Source: Micromonospora sp. AMSO31t (lineage in GTDB: Bacteria; Actinomycetota; Actinomycetes; Mycobacteriales; Micromonosporaceae). Taken from it: a stretch of DNA of 64,000 bases. Below, in pieces: positions 23,980 through 32,858 of this stretch. The DNA lies in assembly GCF_008868175.1 (NCBI RefSeq), contig NZ_WBKT01000013.1:1-64000 (forward strand), given 5' to 3'. Position 1 is the stretch's first letter. Every line of letters begins with the position of its first letter. The notes under the pieces were generated by a model that did no database searches, was not told the DNA's origin, and saw only the letters and a program-made list of their open reading frames with translations. The position numbers and the translations under genes were made by a program.

Positions 23980-24019
23980 TTCGACGCAGCAATCGACGCA
24001 ACTCGTAACCCTAGGGTAC
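23980..24019. promoter_or_regulatory. Divergent crtB/crtE control region with dyad and direct repeat
   Basis: The 64-bp spacer holds a direct repeat CGACGCA (23982-23988 and 23994-24000) and a near-perfect dyad GTAaCCCTAGGGTAC at 24005-24019, just 11 bp before the crtE ATG. No clear Shine-Dalgarno precedes crtE. These are candidate sites for the B12/MerR regulator encoded downstream, by analogy with light-controlled carotenoid clusters. Confidence 0.4.
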
Positions 24020-24029
24020 GCTCGCGCAC

Positions 24030-25187
24030 ATGGCCAACGACGCAGTTGCCGGCAGTCCGCCCCGCTTCGTCGCGCCGGCACAGCCCGGAGCGACCGACGA
24101 CCCGGTCCGCGACGTCCTGGCCGCGTTCACACAGGACCTGGTGACGGGCGTCGACGAGACCCTGGCGGCGTTCCTGGCCACCGAGGTCGACGCGCTCAGC
24201 GAGATCGACGCGGCGATGGGCGGGTTCGCCGCGACGGCCCGCGACTGCGTGCTGGCCGCCGGCAAGCGGGTCCGGCCGACCTTCGCGTACTGGGGCTGGC
24301 GCGGAGTGGCCGGCGGCGACGCCCCGCTGCCCGCGGTGCTGCCGGCCCTCGCCGCGCTCGAACTGCTGCACACCTTCGCGCTGGTGCACGACGACGTGAT
24401 GGACGCCTCCGACACCCGGCGCGGCCGGCCCACCGCGCACCGGGCCGCCGCCCGTCGGCACCGGGCCGCCGGGCACACCGGCGACCCGGAGCGCTACGGC
24501 GAGGCCGTCGCCGTGCTCATCGGCGACCTCTGCCTGGTCTGGGCCGACCGGCTCATGGCGCACGCCGCCGTGCCGCCGGCCCGCCTGCTCGACGTGCGCC
24601 GCTGCTACGACCAGATGCGGGTGGAGACCGTCGCCGGGCAGTTCCTCGACGTGCTCGGCGAGCACGACGCCGCGAACTGGTCGGTCGACCGGGCGCTGCG
24701 GGTGGCCCGCTACAAGACGGCCGGCTACACCGTCCAGCGACCGCTGCTCTTCGGCGCCGCCCTGGCCGGGGCCGAGGCGGACACGCCGCTGATCGCCGCG
24801 TACACCCGCTACGGGCTGGCCGTCGGCGAGGCCTTCCAACTCCGCGACGACCTGCTCGGGGTCTACGGTGACCCGGCCGCCACCGGCAAGCCGGCCGGGG
24901 ACGACCTGCGGACCGGCAAGCCGACCGTGCTGCTGATGCTGGCCCGGCAGCTCGGCACGCCGGCCCAGCGCCGCGCCCTGGAACGGGCCGGCACGGTCAC
25001 CGGGGCGGGCGAGGTGGCCCGGCTGGCCGACCTGGTCCGCGACACCGGGGCGGTGGCCCGGGTGGAACGGATGATCGCCGACCGCGTGACCGAGGCGCAG
25101 GTGGCGCTCGACGACGCGCCGATCGACGGCACCGCGCGGACCGCGCTGACCGGCCTCGCGACCGCCGCCACCACGAGGCGGGCATGA
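24030..25187 (+). CDS. crtE: Geranylgeranyl diphosphate synthase (polyprenyl synthase)
   Basis: A 385-residue trans-prenyltransferase. The first aspartate-rich motif is in LVHDDVMDASDTRRGRPT (DDxxD type) and the second in FQLRDDLLGVYGD (DDxxG). The chamber residues before the first motif (LELLHTFALVHDD) fit C20 chain length but do not prove it. An insertion with GHTGDPERYG is common in actinobacterial CrtE. It is the first gene of crtE-crtI-idi-merR, all overlapping or nearly so. Confidence 0.9.
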   Translation: MANDAVAGSPPRFVAPAQPGATDDPVRDVLAAFTQDLVTGVDETLAAFLATEVDALSEIDAAMGGFAATARDCVLAAGKRVRPTFAYWGWRGVAGGDAPLPAVLPALAALELLHTFALVHDDVMDASDTRRGRPTAHRAAARRHRAAGHTGDPERYGEAVAVLIGDLCLVWADRLMAHAAVPPARLLDVRRCYDQMRVETVAGQFLDVLGEHDAANWSVDRALRVARYKTAGYTVQRPLLFGAALAGAEADTPLIAAYTRYGLAVGEAFQLRDDLLGVYGDPAATGKPAGDDLRTGKPTVLLMLARQLGTPAQRRALERAGTVTGAGEVARLADLVRDTGAVARVERMIADRVTEAQVALDDAPIDGTARTALTGLATAATTRRA

Positions 25188-25216
25188 TGGGCAACTTCAC
25201 GAACAAGGGAGCCGGG

Positions 25217-26698
25217 ATGCGCACCGTGAGCGGGCGTACCGACCGGGTGGTGGTCGTCGGCGCGGGGCTGGGCGGGCTGGCCTGCGCGCTGCACCTGGCC
25301 GGCAGCGGCCGGCAGGTGACCGTGCTGGAACGCGAGCCGGTGCCGGGCGGGCGCGCCGGCCGGCTCGGCCTCGACGGGTACGAGTTCGACACCGGGCCGA
25401 CCGTGCTCACCATGCCCGACCTGATCGCCGAGGCGCTCGGCGCGGTCGGCGAGGAGCTGACCGACTGGCTCGACCTGACCCCGCTCGACCCGGCCTACCG
25501 GGCCTGGTACCCGGACGGGTCGACGCTGGACGTCATCACCGACACCACCCGGATGGCCGCCGAGATCGCCCGGGTCTGCGGCCCCCGCGAGGCCGACGGC
25601 TACCTGCGCTTCGTCGACTACGCGCGCGACCTGTGGCGCTGGGAACGGGCCGACTTCATCGAGCGCAACCTGGACGCGCCGACCGACCTGCTCACCGGCA
25701 ACCTGCTCCGGCTGCTGGCCAACGGCGCCTTCCGGCGGCTCCAGACGAAGATCAACCAGTTCTTCCGGGACCCCCGTACCCAGCGGATCTTCTCCTTCCA
25801 GGCCATGTACGCGGGCCTCGCGCCGCACGACGCGCTGGCCATCTACGCGGTCATCGCGTACCTCGACTCGGTGGCCGGGGTGTGCTTCCCGCGCGGCGGC
25901 ATCCACGCCGTCTCCCGGGGGATGGCCGGCGCCGCGGAGAAGCACGGCGTGCAGATCCGCTACGGCACCACGGTGACCCGGGTCGAGACCGCGCACGGCC
26001 GGGCCACCGGCGTGGTCACCGCCGACGGCGAGTTCGTCCCCGCGGACGTCGTGGTGCTCAACCCGGACCTGCCGGTCGCCTACCGGGACCTGCTGCCGGC
26101 GAGCCGGCAGCGCAAGCTCACCTACTCGCCCTCCTGCGTGGTGCTGCACGTCGGTTCGACGCAGGGCTACCGCCGGATCGCCCACCACAACATCCACTTC
26201 GGGCGGTCCTGGAAGGGCACGTTCGACGAGGTGATCCGGCGGGGCGAGCTGATGACCGACCCGTCCCTGCTGGTGACCAACCCGAGCCGGACCGACCCGT
26301 CGGTGGCGCCGGCCGGCCGGCACACCTACTACGTGCTGGCCCCCGTGCCGAACCTCCACCGGGCGCCGTTGCACTGGCCGGGCGACCTGACCCGCCGCTA
26401 CGCCGACCAGCTCGTGGCGACGCTGGAGGAGCGAGGCTACGTCGGGTTCGGGGACGGCATCGAGGTGCTGCGCGCGGTGACCCCCGCCGACTGGGCGGCG
26501 CAGGGCATGGCCGCCGGCACCCCGTTCGCCGCCGCGCACAGCCTCTTCCAGACCGGCCCCTTCCGCCCGCCCAACCTGCACCGGACGCTGGGCAACGTGG
26601 TCTTCGTCGGCTCCGGCACCCAGCCCGGGGTGGGCGTGCCGATGGTCCTCATCAGCGGCAAGCTCGCCGCCGCGCGCATCACCGGGACCACCGCATGA
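25217..26698 (+). CDS. crtI: Phytoene desaturase
   Basis: A 493-residue flavin-dependent desaturase converting phytoene to lycopene or an intermediate. It has the FAD loop DRVVVVGAGLGGLACALHL, the GGRAGR segment, and the C-terminal CrtI signature GVGVPMVLISGKLAA. ATG at 25217 is chosen because AGGGAG lies just ahead and the FAD motif begins 9 residues in; ATG at 25184, overlapping the crtE stop, is the alternative and would add 11 residues. Its stop overlaps idi as ATGA. No lycopene cyclase is seen here, so the end product of this cluster alone would be an acyclic carotene. Confidence 0.9.
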   Translation: MRTVSGRTDRVVVVGAGLGGLACALHLAGSGRQVTVLEREPVPGGRAGRLGLDGYEFDTGPTVLTMPDLIAEALGAVGEELTDWLDLTPLDPAYRAWYPDGSTLDVITDTTRMAAEIARVCGPREADGYLRFVDYARDLWRWERADFIERNLDAPTDLLTGNLLRLLANGAFRRLQTKINQFFRDPRTQRIFSFQAMYAGLAPHDALAIYAVIAYLDSVAGVCFPRGGIHAVSRGMAGAAEKHGVQIRYGTTVTRVETAHGRATGVVTADGEFVPADVVVLNPDLPVAYRDLLPASRQRKLTYSPSCVVLHVGSTQGYRRIAHHNIHFGRSWKGTFDEVIRRGELMTDPSLLVTNPSRTDPSVAPAGRHTYYVLAPVPNLHRAPLHWPGDLTRRYADQLVATLEERGYVGFGDGIEVLRAVTPADWAAQGMAAGTPFAAAHSLFQTGPFRPPNLHRTLGNVVFVGSGTQPGVGVPMVLISGKLAAARITGTTA

Positions 26699-27300
26699 CG
26701 GCCCGGGAGAAGCACCTCGTCGAGCTGGTCGACGACGGCGGGCACGTGCTCGGCGAGACCACCGTGGCCGCCGCCCACCAGCCACCCGGCCGGCTGCACC
26801 GGGCCTTCTCGGTGCTGCTGGTCGACCCGCGGGGGCGGATCCTGCTCCAGCAGCGGGCCGCCGTCAAGACCCGGTTCCCGCTGCGCTGGGCCAACGCCTG
26901 CTGCGGCCACCCGCTGCCCGGCCAGTCGCTGGTCGAGGCCGCCAACCGCCGGCTCGCCGAGGAACTCGGCGTCGACCCGGTCGACCTCACCGAGGTCGGG
27001 GTCTACCTCTACTACGCCGAGGACCCGGCGACCGGTCGGGTCGAGTTCGAGTACGACCACGTGCTGCGCGCCGACGTACCGGCCGACCTGCCCATCCGGC
27101 CCGACCCCGACGAGGTCGCCACCCTGCGCTGGGTCGACCCCCGCGAGCTGGAGGCGGACCTGGACGTCGACCCCCGCGCGTACGCACCCTGGCTCGGCGG
27201 GGTGGTGAACCGGCTGCTGCGGCCGGCCCGTCCCGCCGCCGACGTGGCGCGGGCGGGTGCGCCGGCCGACGAGGCAGCGGAGCGGTCGGGTGGCGGATGA
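26695..27300 (+). CDS. idi: Isopentenyl-diphosphate delta-isomerase, type 1
   Basis: A 201-residue Nudix-fold enzyme interconverting IPP and DMAPP. The active-site Cys is in RWANACCGHP and the Nudix-like box is AANRRLAEELGV; the Glu in VEFEYDHVL belongs to the metal site. The last about 20 residues are an Ala-rich tail. ATG start in an ATGA overlap with crtI. It supplies prenyl units for the carotenoid genes around it. Confidence 0.92.
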   Translation: MTAREKHLVELVDDGGHVLGETTVAAAHQPPGRLHRAFSVLLVDPRGRILLQQRAAVKTRFPLRWANACCGHPLPGQSLVEAANRRLAEELGVDPVDLTEVGVYLYYAEDPATGRVEFEYDHVLRADVPADLPIRPDPDEVATLRWVDPRELEADLDVDPRAYAPWLGGVVNRLLRPARPAADVARAGAPADEAAERSGGG

Positions 27301-28237
27301 GGCGCTGAGCGCGGGAGCCGTCGCGCGCCGGCTGGGGGTCGCCGTCACCACGCTGCGCACCTGGCACCAGCGCTACGGCCTCGGCCCCAGCGAGCACGTG
27401 CCGGGGCACCACCGGCGCTACACGCCGGCCGACCTCGCGCGCCTGGACATCATGCGGCGGCTCACCGCGGAGGGGGTCGCCCCCGCCGAGGCCGCCCGCT
27501 GGGCCCGCCAGGCACCGGCGGTCCTCCCGCCCGGGCGGCTCGGGCTGAACCGCCGGGCCACGGCGGTCCGGGACGGCGGCGGGACGACCATCCCGGTCGG
27601 CCGCGCCGGACCGGTCGCCCGCGGCGTGGCCCGCGCCGCCATGCGGCTGGACTCGGTGGCGATCGGCGCGGCCGTCGCGCACGCCCTCGGCGCCGACGGC
27701 GTGGTGCCCACCTGGGACGGGCTGCTGCGGCCGGTGCTCGCCGGCATCGGCGAACGGCACGCCGCCACCGGCGGACTGATCGAGGTGGAGCACCTCGTGT
27801 CCCGCTGCGTCTCCGAGGCGTTCGCCACCGTGGCCCGGGCACACCCGGTGGCCGGGCCGGCCCGGATCCTGCTCGCGTGCGCCGATGAGGAACAACACAC
27901 CCTGCCGCTGGAGGCGTTGGGCGCCGCGCTGGCCGAGGCCGGGGTGGGCTACCGGATGCTGGGCGCCCGGGTGCCGGTGGCCGCCCTGGTCGAGGCGATC
28001 AACCGCACCGGCCCGGCGGCCGTGGTGCTCTGGTCGCACACGCGAGTCACGGCCGATCCGGACCAGCTCACCGCGGTGCTCGCTGCCCCGCGCCGCCCGC
28101 TGCTGGTGCTCGCCGCCGGGCCCGGCTGGCGGGCCGACACGCTCCCGGCCGGGGTGGTCCGGCCGGTGAACCTCGCCGAGGCCGTCTCGCTGGCGGTGGC
28201 CGTACGGGACTCCCTGGACCAGTCGACGGCGGGCTGA
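27290..28237 (+). CDS. MerR-type regulator with B12-binding-like domain (LitR/CarH family)
   Basis: A 315-residue regulator. Residues about 8-75 are a MerR HTH (GAVARRLGVAVTTLRTWHQR, GHHRRYTPADLARLD). Residues about 115-185 resemble the helical cap of CarH/LitR, ending IEVEHLVSR, and residues about 188-310 resemble the B12-binding Rossmann fold. CarH proteins use adenosylcobalamin as a light sensor to control carotenoid genes. Two family motifs are altered: the W-x9-EH signature has His in place of Trp (H-x9-EH), and the lower-ligand motif reads EQHTLP rather than E-x-H-x2-G, though the His is kept. GTG at 27290 overlaps idi by 11 bp (GTG 27257 possible). It probably controls the crt genes. 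Confidence 0.8.
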   Translation: MADEALSAGAVARRLGVAVTTLRTWHQRYGLGPSEHVPGHHRRYTPADLARLDIMRRLTAEGVAPAEAARWARQAPAVLPPGRLGLNRRATAVRDGGGTTIPVGRAGPVARGVARAAMRLDSVAIGAAVAHALGADGVVPTWDGLLRPVLAGIGERHAATGGLIEVEHLVSRCVSEAFATVARAHPVAGPARILLACADEEQHTLPLEALGAALAEAGVGYRMLGARVPVAALVEAINRTGPAAVVLWSHTRVTADPDQLTAVLAAPRRPLLVLAAGPGWRADTLPAGVVRPVNLAEAVSLAVAVRDSLDQSTAG

Positions 28238-28310
28238 GGGGCCTCCCGCTTCGGCGCGACGTCCACTACGGTCGGAAGTCCGCCCGACCCGACCCCCTCT
28301 CGGAGCGACG

Positions 28311-29105
28311 ATGCGTCCACGCGCCGTGCCGGCGTTCGCCCTCGGCCTGGTCCTCCTGGTGACCGGCTGCGGCGAGCCCGGCAAGACCCCGTCCCAGGCC
28401 GGCGCTCCATCGTCCGCCCCGGCCGCCCCGACGCCGTCGCCCACGCCGAGCCCACGGCCCAGCCCGAGCCGCACCACCCCGCCGAAGCCGAAGCTGCGCC
28501 CGGTGCCGAAGACCCTGCCCGCCGGGCTGCACCGCTCCAGCGGCAGCCGGGGGGTCGCCCTCACCTTCGACGACGGGCCGGACCCCCGGTTCACGCCGCA
28601 GATCCTCGACCAGCTCCGGGCGGCCCACGTCACGGCGACCTTCTGCCTGGTCGGCAAGCAGGCCAAGCGCTACCCGCAGCTGGTGGCCCGGATCGCCCGC
28701 GAGGGGCACCAGCTCTGCAACCACAGTTGGCGGCACGACATCAACCTCGGCCGCCGACCAGCCGCCGAGATCCGGGCCGACCTGGTCCGCACCAACGAGG
28801 CCATCCGGGCGGCCGTGCCGCGCGCGCCGATCACCTGGTTCCGCCAGCCGGGCGGCCGCTGGACGGCGGAGGAGCTGACGGTGGCCCGCCAGCTCGGGCT
28901 GCGCCCGCTGCACTGGAGCGTCGACCCGCAGGACTGGAACCACCCGCCCGCGAAGACGATCATCAAGCGGGTGACGGCGGCGACCCACCACGGCTCGATC
29001 GTCCTGATGCACGACGCGGGCGGCGACCGGACCCAGACGATGGCCGCCTGCCGGCACCTGATTCCGGACCTCAAGCGGCGGTACGGGATCTCCCGGCTAC
29101 GGTGA
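28311..29105 (+). CDS. Polysaccharide deacetylase lipoprotein (NodB domain, CE4)
   Basis: A 264-residue lipoprotein with the lipobox LVTGC (Cys about residue 20), a Pro/Ser-rich linker to about residue 70, and a NodB domain to the end. The CE4 motifs are complete: TFDDGPD (motif 1), HSWRHD (metal His pair), FRQPGGRW (motif 3) and LMHDAG (motif 5, catalytic His). It would remove acetyl groups from peptidoglycan or another N-acetyl sugar polymer at the cell surface. It lies 73 bp after the B12 regulator but has its own spacer. Confidence 0.9.
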   Translation: MRPRAVPAFALGLVLLVTGCGEPGKTPSQAGAPSSAPAAPTPSPTPSPRPSPSRTTPPKPKLRPVPKTLPAGLHRSSGSRGVALTFDDGPDPRFTPQILDQLRAAHVTATFCLVGKQAKRYPQLVARIAREGHQLCNHSWRHDINLGRRPAAEIRADLVRTNEAIRAAVPRAPITWFRQPGGRWTAEELTVARQLGLRPLHWSVDPQDWNHPPAKTIIKRVTAATHHGSIVLMHDAGGDRTQTMAACRHLIPDLKRRYGISRLR

Positions 29106-29158
29106 CATCGCCTCTGACCTGCGGCTTCGTCCGGCTCTGTGCCCGTGGCCATACCGGT

Positions 29159-29200
29159 TTGGCCGGCCGAGGAGGCATGGCTTATGCTTCTCATGCCTCC
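29159..29200 (+). promoter_or_regulatory. Candidate promoter of the tRNA cluster
   Basis: TTGGCC (29159-29164) and TATGCT (29183-29188) are spaced by 18 bp, about 70 bp before tRNA-Glu. An 8-bp inverted repeat (GGAGGCAT / ATGCCTCC, 29171-29178 and 29193-29200) straddles the -10 box. It could be an operator or simply chance. Confidence 0.5.
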
Positions 29201-29260
29201 GGCGGGGCCGGATGGGAGCAAGTCCGCTTGAAGTTGCGAGTGTGCAATGATGGCGGGGCC

Positions 29261-29333
29261 GCCCTCATCGTCTAGCGGCCCAGGACGCCGCCCTTTCAAG
29301 GCGGTAGCACGGGTTCGAATCCCGTTGGGGGCA
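29261..29333 (+). tRNA. tRNA-Glu (anticodon TTC)
   Basis: A 73-nt cloverleaf: acceptor GCCCTCA pairing with TGGGGGC (one G-U), anticodon stem CCGCC/GGCGG with loop CTTTCAA, and T-loop GGTTCGAATCC. Discriminator A; CCA is not encoded. Confidence 0.95.
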
Positions 29334-29366
29334 CGGTCCGGCTCAGGCCGGATGCAACACCAGCTA

Positions 29367-29440
29367 GGTCCTGTGGAGCAGTTGGAGTGCTCGCCGCCCT
29401 GTCAAGGCGGAGGTCGCGGGTTCAAGTCCCGTCAGGACCG
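29367..29440 (+). tRNA. tRNA-Asp (anticodon GTC)
   Basis: A 74-nt cloverleaf: acceptor GGTCCTG/CAGGACC, anticodon stem CCGCC/GGCGG with loop CTGTCAA, T-arm GGGTTCAAGTCCC, discriminator G. CCA is not encoded. It follows tRNA-Glu by 33 bp. Confidence 0.95.
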
Positions 29441-29449
29441 CAAGCGCTG

Positions 29450-29473
29450 ACGCCGCGCCTTCATGCGCGGCGT
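29450..29473 (+). terminator. Hairpin between tRNA-Asp and tRNA-Phe
   Basis: A perfect 9-bp stem (ACGCCGCGC / GCGCGGCGT) with a 6-nt loop, 9 bp after tRNA-Asp. It is probably a terminator or processing signal. Confidence 0.7.
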
Positions 29474-29513
29474 TCTGCGTATCGGCCTGTGCGGTAGCAT
29501 GAGCCGACAGCAC

Positions 29514-29587
29514 GGCCAGGTAGCTCAGTTGGTACGAGCGTCCGACTGAAAATCGGAAGGTCGGCGGTTCGACCCCGCCCCTGGCCA
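29514..29587 (+). tRNA. tRNA-Phe (anticodon GAA)
   Basis: A 74-nt cloverleaf: acceptor GGCCAGG/CCTGGCC, D-arm with GCTCAGTTGGTA, anticodon stem TCCGA/TCGGA with loop CTGAAAA, T-arm GGCGGTTCGACCCCGCC, discriminator A. The order Glu-Asp-Phe is usual in actinobacteria. Confidence 0.95.
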
Positions 29588-29610
29588 CATAGCCTTTCGC
29601 CGGGCTACAG

Positions 29611-29651
29611 GAACGCCGACCAGCGGAAACGCCGGTCGGCGTTCTGCTTTT
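29611..29651 (+). terminator. Intrinsic terminator after tRNA-Phe
   Basis: An 11-bp perfect stem (GAACGCCGACC / GGTCGGCGTTC) is followed by TGCTTTT, giving a classical Rho-independent terminator for the tRNA cluster. Confidence 0.88.
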
Positions 29652-30135
29652 CGCCCTGGGAGCCCGTCTGTCCGGTCCTCCCTTCGCCTTCAAGCGATCC
29701 ACCCCGTTTGGTCCGGTGGCGTGCTGAGCCAGGCAGTCGGTTACCGCGGGGAGGTTGGCGACATGGAGGCGCTCGAAGTCCTGGCAGAGTTCGGCGCAAC
29801 CGGCCGAGTCGGTCTGCTACATCCCGGCGCCCGCCTACGAGGAGTCGCCGCCGCCTACGGCATGCCGAGGACTCCCACTTGGAGACCGCCGGGTCGCCCG
29901 GTAGGTCCGTGACATCGACGCCTATCCACAGGCCCGGTCCGAGCTGCCCGTTCATGGCGATCTTGCGCGACCCACCCAACGACCCCCGAGTTGATCAAGA
30001 AGTTTGCGTCGGTCGGGGGCTGTTTCTCGACGCAAACCTCTTGATCGACAAGCCGTCGGGTCAGGGGTACGGGTCCGGGTCGGGCCGGGGTTGGTCCCGA
30101 TGGTGCGGGCGTGGGGTCGGGCGAAGACTGGTCGC
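29652..30135. other. Long non-coding gap with a possible gene fragment
   Basis: About 480 bp without a convincing complete gene. A short plus-strand frame at 29763-29912 (MEALEVLAEFGATGRVGLLH...RGVAAAYGMPR) looks protein-like for its first 35 residues and then degenerates into Pro/Arg-rich sequence, so it may be the 5' fragment of a decayed small gene. The right part holds a large inverted repeat (29990-30049). Confidence 0.4.
29990..30049. repeat. Large inverted repeat (22-nt arms)
   Basis: Arms at 29990-30011 and 30028-30049 pair over 22 nt with two substitutions that still allow G-U pairing in RNA; the left arm begins GTTGATCAAGAAGTTTGCGT. The loop is 16 nt. It is less GC-rich than its surroundings and looks like a dispersed intergenic palindrome. 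Confidence 0.85.
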
Positions 30136-30945
<810 letters not shown>

Positions 30946-30956
30946 GCCTCCCGGGG

Positions 30957-32084
30957 CTACCGCTTCGGCCGGTGCTGGCCCATGCCGTTCTGGATCGCCT
31001 CCCAGACGCTCCGGCCGGCCTGCAACAGCGTCTCCCCGGCCTGGCCGGCGAGCTGGGCCGGTCCGGGCGGGCCGCCCGACCCCTTCTCCGCTTCCTCCGG
31101 CTTGCCGGCGGACGGCTTTCCCGGCTGGGCCCGTTCCCCGGCCCCCGCGCCAGACGCCTTCGCCGGGCCGGTGGACGGCGCGCCGGCACCCTCGCCGCCG
31201 GCCTGCCCACCTTCACGGGACGGCCCGCCTTCACGGGACGGCCCGCCTTCACGGGACGGGCCACCTTCACGGGACGGGCCGCCCTCGCCCCCGACGGTCC
31301 GCCCGCCTTCGCGAGACGGGCCGCCCTCGCCGGGCTGCCAACCCTCGCGGGACCGGCCACCGCCCTGACCACCCTGACGGGACGCGCCACCGCCCTGACC
31401 ACCCTCGCGGGACGGGCCACCCTGGCCGCTCGACGGTCCGCCCGCCTGGGGCTTGCCGGCACCCCCACGACCGGACGGCTGCCCGCCACCACCGCCACCG
31501 CCGGCAGGGGGAGCGCCGGAGGGCTTCTGCTGCCCCTGGTCGCCGGTCGGCGGTTCGGGAGCACGGGTCCCGGCCGGCGTCGCCGGGGAGGGCGGTGCCG
31601 GCCGGCCGAGGCCCTCCCGGAGGGCGCGGTCGGCCACGGCGCCGACCGTCCCGATGCGCTGCCCGCGCTCGTCCAGGACGGGTGCGCTGGCGAGCTGGCG
31701 GGTCGCCCGGTTCTCGTCGTCGCCCTCGGCGGCGCGGGCGAGCGCCTCGATGAGGTGCGGGTTCCGGTCGATGGTGGTGAGTGCGCGGTCCAGGATCTGC
31801 ACCAGCTTCTCCAGGCGCACCTTGAGCAGCGCCTCGGCGCTGACGCCGGCGACGTCCAGTTCCACGTCGCTCAGGTGCACCCGGACCCCGGCGTCGAGCT
31901 GCAGCAGGTCGGCCAGCCGGGCGCGCAGTGACAGGTCGGCGTCGAGCCCCTTCACGGAGAGCCGGATCTGGTCGACCGTCAGCTCCGGGATGTCGAGCAG
32001 GACGTCCGGCTCGGACTGCCCGCCGCCCTGGCGGGCGGGCCGCCCGCTTGTCGGCTCCCGCTCGGTCGGTCCGTTCTCGCTCAT
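30957..32084 (-). CDS. Protein with conserved N-terminal domain and GGPSREGG repeats
   Basis: A 375-residue protein. Residues about 26-145 form an acidic helical/beta domain (DVLLDIPELTVDQIRLSVKG, LQLDAGVRVHLSDVELDVAG, LVQILDRALTTIDRNP) that I recognise only as an actinobacterial hypothetical. Residues about 165-330 are low complexity, with several tandem GGPSREGG or variant units (about residues 215-298), and a short helical C-terminus ends GMGQHRPKR. No signal peptide. The repeat tract likely changes length between strains. It is convergent with the membrane protein gene. Confidence 0.65.
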   Translation of the reverse strand: MSENGPTEREPTSGRPARQGGGQSEPDVLLDIPELTVDQIRLSVKGLDADLSLRARLADLLQLDAGVRVHLSDVELDVAGVSAEALLKVRLEKLVQILDRALTTIDRNPHLIEALARAAEGDDENRATRQLASAPVLDERGQRIGTVGAVADRALREGLGRPAPPSPATPAGTRAPEPPTGDQGQQKPSGAPPAGGGGGGGQPSGRGGAGKPQAGGPSSGQGGPSREGGQGGGASRQGGQGGGRSREGWQPGEGGPSREGGRTVGGEGGPSREGGPSREGGPSREGGPSREGGQAGGEGAGAPSTGPAKASGAGAGERAQPGKPSAGKPEEAEKGSGGPPGPAQLAGQAGETLLQAGRSVWEAIQNGMGQHRPKR

Positions 32085-32252
32085 GCTCCCCGCTCCCCGC
32101 TGGCCCGCCGGCGGGCCGAATCAGCCGCGGTTACCCGGTTTCCGGCAGGGCATCCCTGGTGGTCCCGTACGCCCCTGAACGGAGGCGGCGAGGACGGCCC
32201 GCGCTGCCGGAAAACCGGTCTCCCGCTGTCCGGAAGCGGGCGAAGATGAAAG

Positions 32253-32281
32253 CTGCACAGCGGGGCATCAGCCGGTATGGT
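32253..32281 (+). promoter_or_regulatory. Candidate promoter for a leaderless SRPBCC transcript
   Basis: CTGCAC (32253-32258) and TATGGT (32276-32281) are spaced by 17 bp. The ATG at 32290 lies where the transcript would start, and no Shine-Dalgarno is present, so translation may be leaderless. Confidence 0.4.
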
Positions 32282-32289
32282 CCGGGCCT

Positions 32290-32805
32290 ATGGGACAGGG
32301 GATGGCCGATCCGGATGAGGTCCGCCAGGAATTCGACCGATTCTCCCTCCGCAGCACACTCTTCGCCCCCGCCTCCGCCGACCGGGCGTTCGCCGTGTTC
32401 ACCGGCTCGCTGACCGACTGGTGGGTGCGCGAATACACCTGGTCGGGGCCGGAGGCGCTTGCCGAACTGGGCATCGAGCCCCGGGCCGGCGGCATGCTCT
32501 ACGAGATCGGCCCGTACGGCTTCCGCGGCGACTGGGGCCGGGTGCTGACCTGGGATCCGCCCCGGCGGCTGGTCTTCACCTGGCAGCTCGGGCCGGACCG
32601 GGTGCCGGTGCCGGATCCGGCGCGGGCCAGCGAGGTCGAGGTCCTCTTCCAGCCCGAGGGGCCGGAGCTGACCCGGGTCGACGTCGAGCACCGCTACTTC
32701 GACCGGCACGGCGAGGCCGCCGAGGGCTACCGCAAGGCGCTCACCGCCGGCTGGCACGAACTCCTCTGCCGCTACCTGGCCACGGTCGCCCGCACCACCG
32801 ACTGA
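32290..32805 (+). CDS. SRPBCC (AHSA1-like) domain protein
   Basis: A 171-residue START/Bet v1-like protein: RSTLFAPASADRAFAVFTGS, then the strand WDPPRRLVFTWQL and a long C-terminal helix (GYRKALTAGWHELLCRYLATV), as in AHSA1-related proteins. These bind hydrophobic ligands or assist chaperones; the function here is unknown. ATG 32302 (after AGGGG) is an alternative start. Confidence 0.85.
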   Translation: MGQGMADPDEVRQEFDRFSLRSTLFAPASADRAFAVFTGSLTDWWVREYTWSGPEALAELGIEPRAGGMLYEIGPYGFRGDWGRVLTWDPPRRLVFTWQLGPDRVPVPDPARASEVEVLFQPEGPELTRVDVEHRYFDRHGEAAEGYRKALTAGWHELLCRYLATVARTTD

Positions 32806-32858
32806 CCGAGCGCTCGGCCGGATCAATCAACGCACGGGTCGGCCGCCGGTGCACGGCG

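Noticed and set aside
24029..24030. Leaderless start for crtE with TAGGGT as -10 box
   Set aside because: The gap from TAGGGT (24012-24017) to the ATG is about 12 nt, longer than a leaderless start would need, and no matching -35 box is placed well.
29364..29702. Minus-strand frame across tRNA-Asp and tRNA-Phe with GGVEPPTFRFSVGR-like text
   Set aside because: This is the well-known spurious translation of tRNA genes on the opposite strand.
29605..29979. Minus-strand 124-residue frame after the tRNAs
   Set aside because: It runs through the tRNA terminator hairpin and is mostly Arg-rich; no start signal or recognisable domain.
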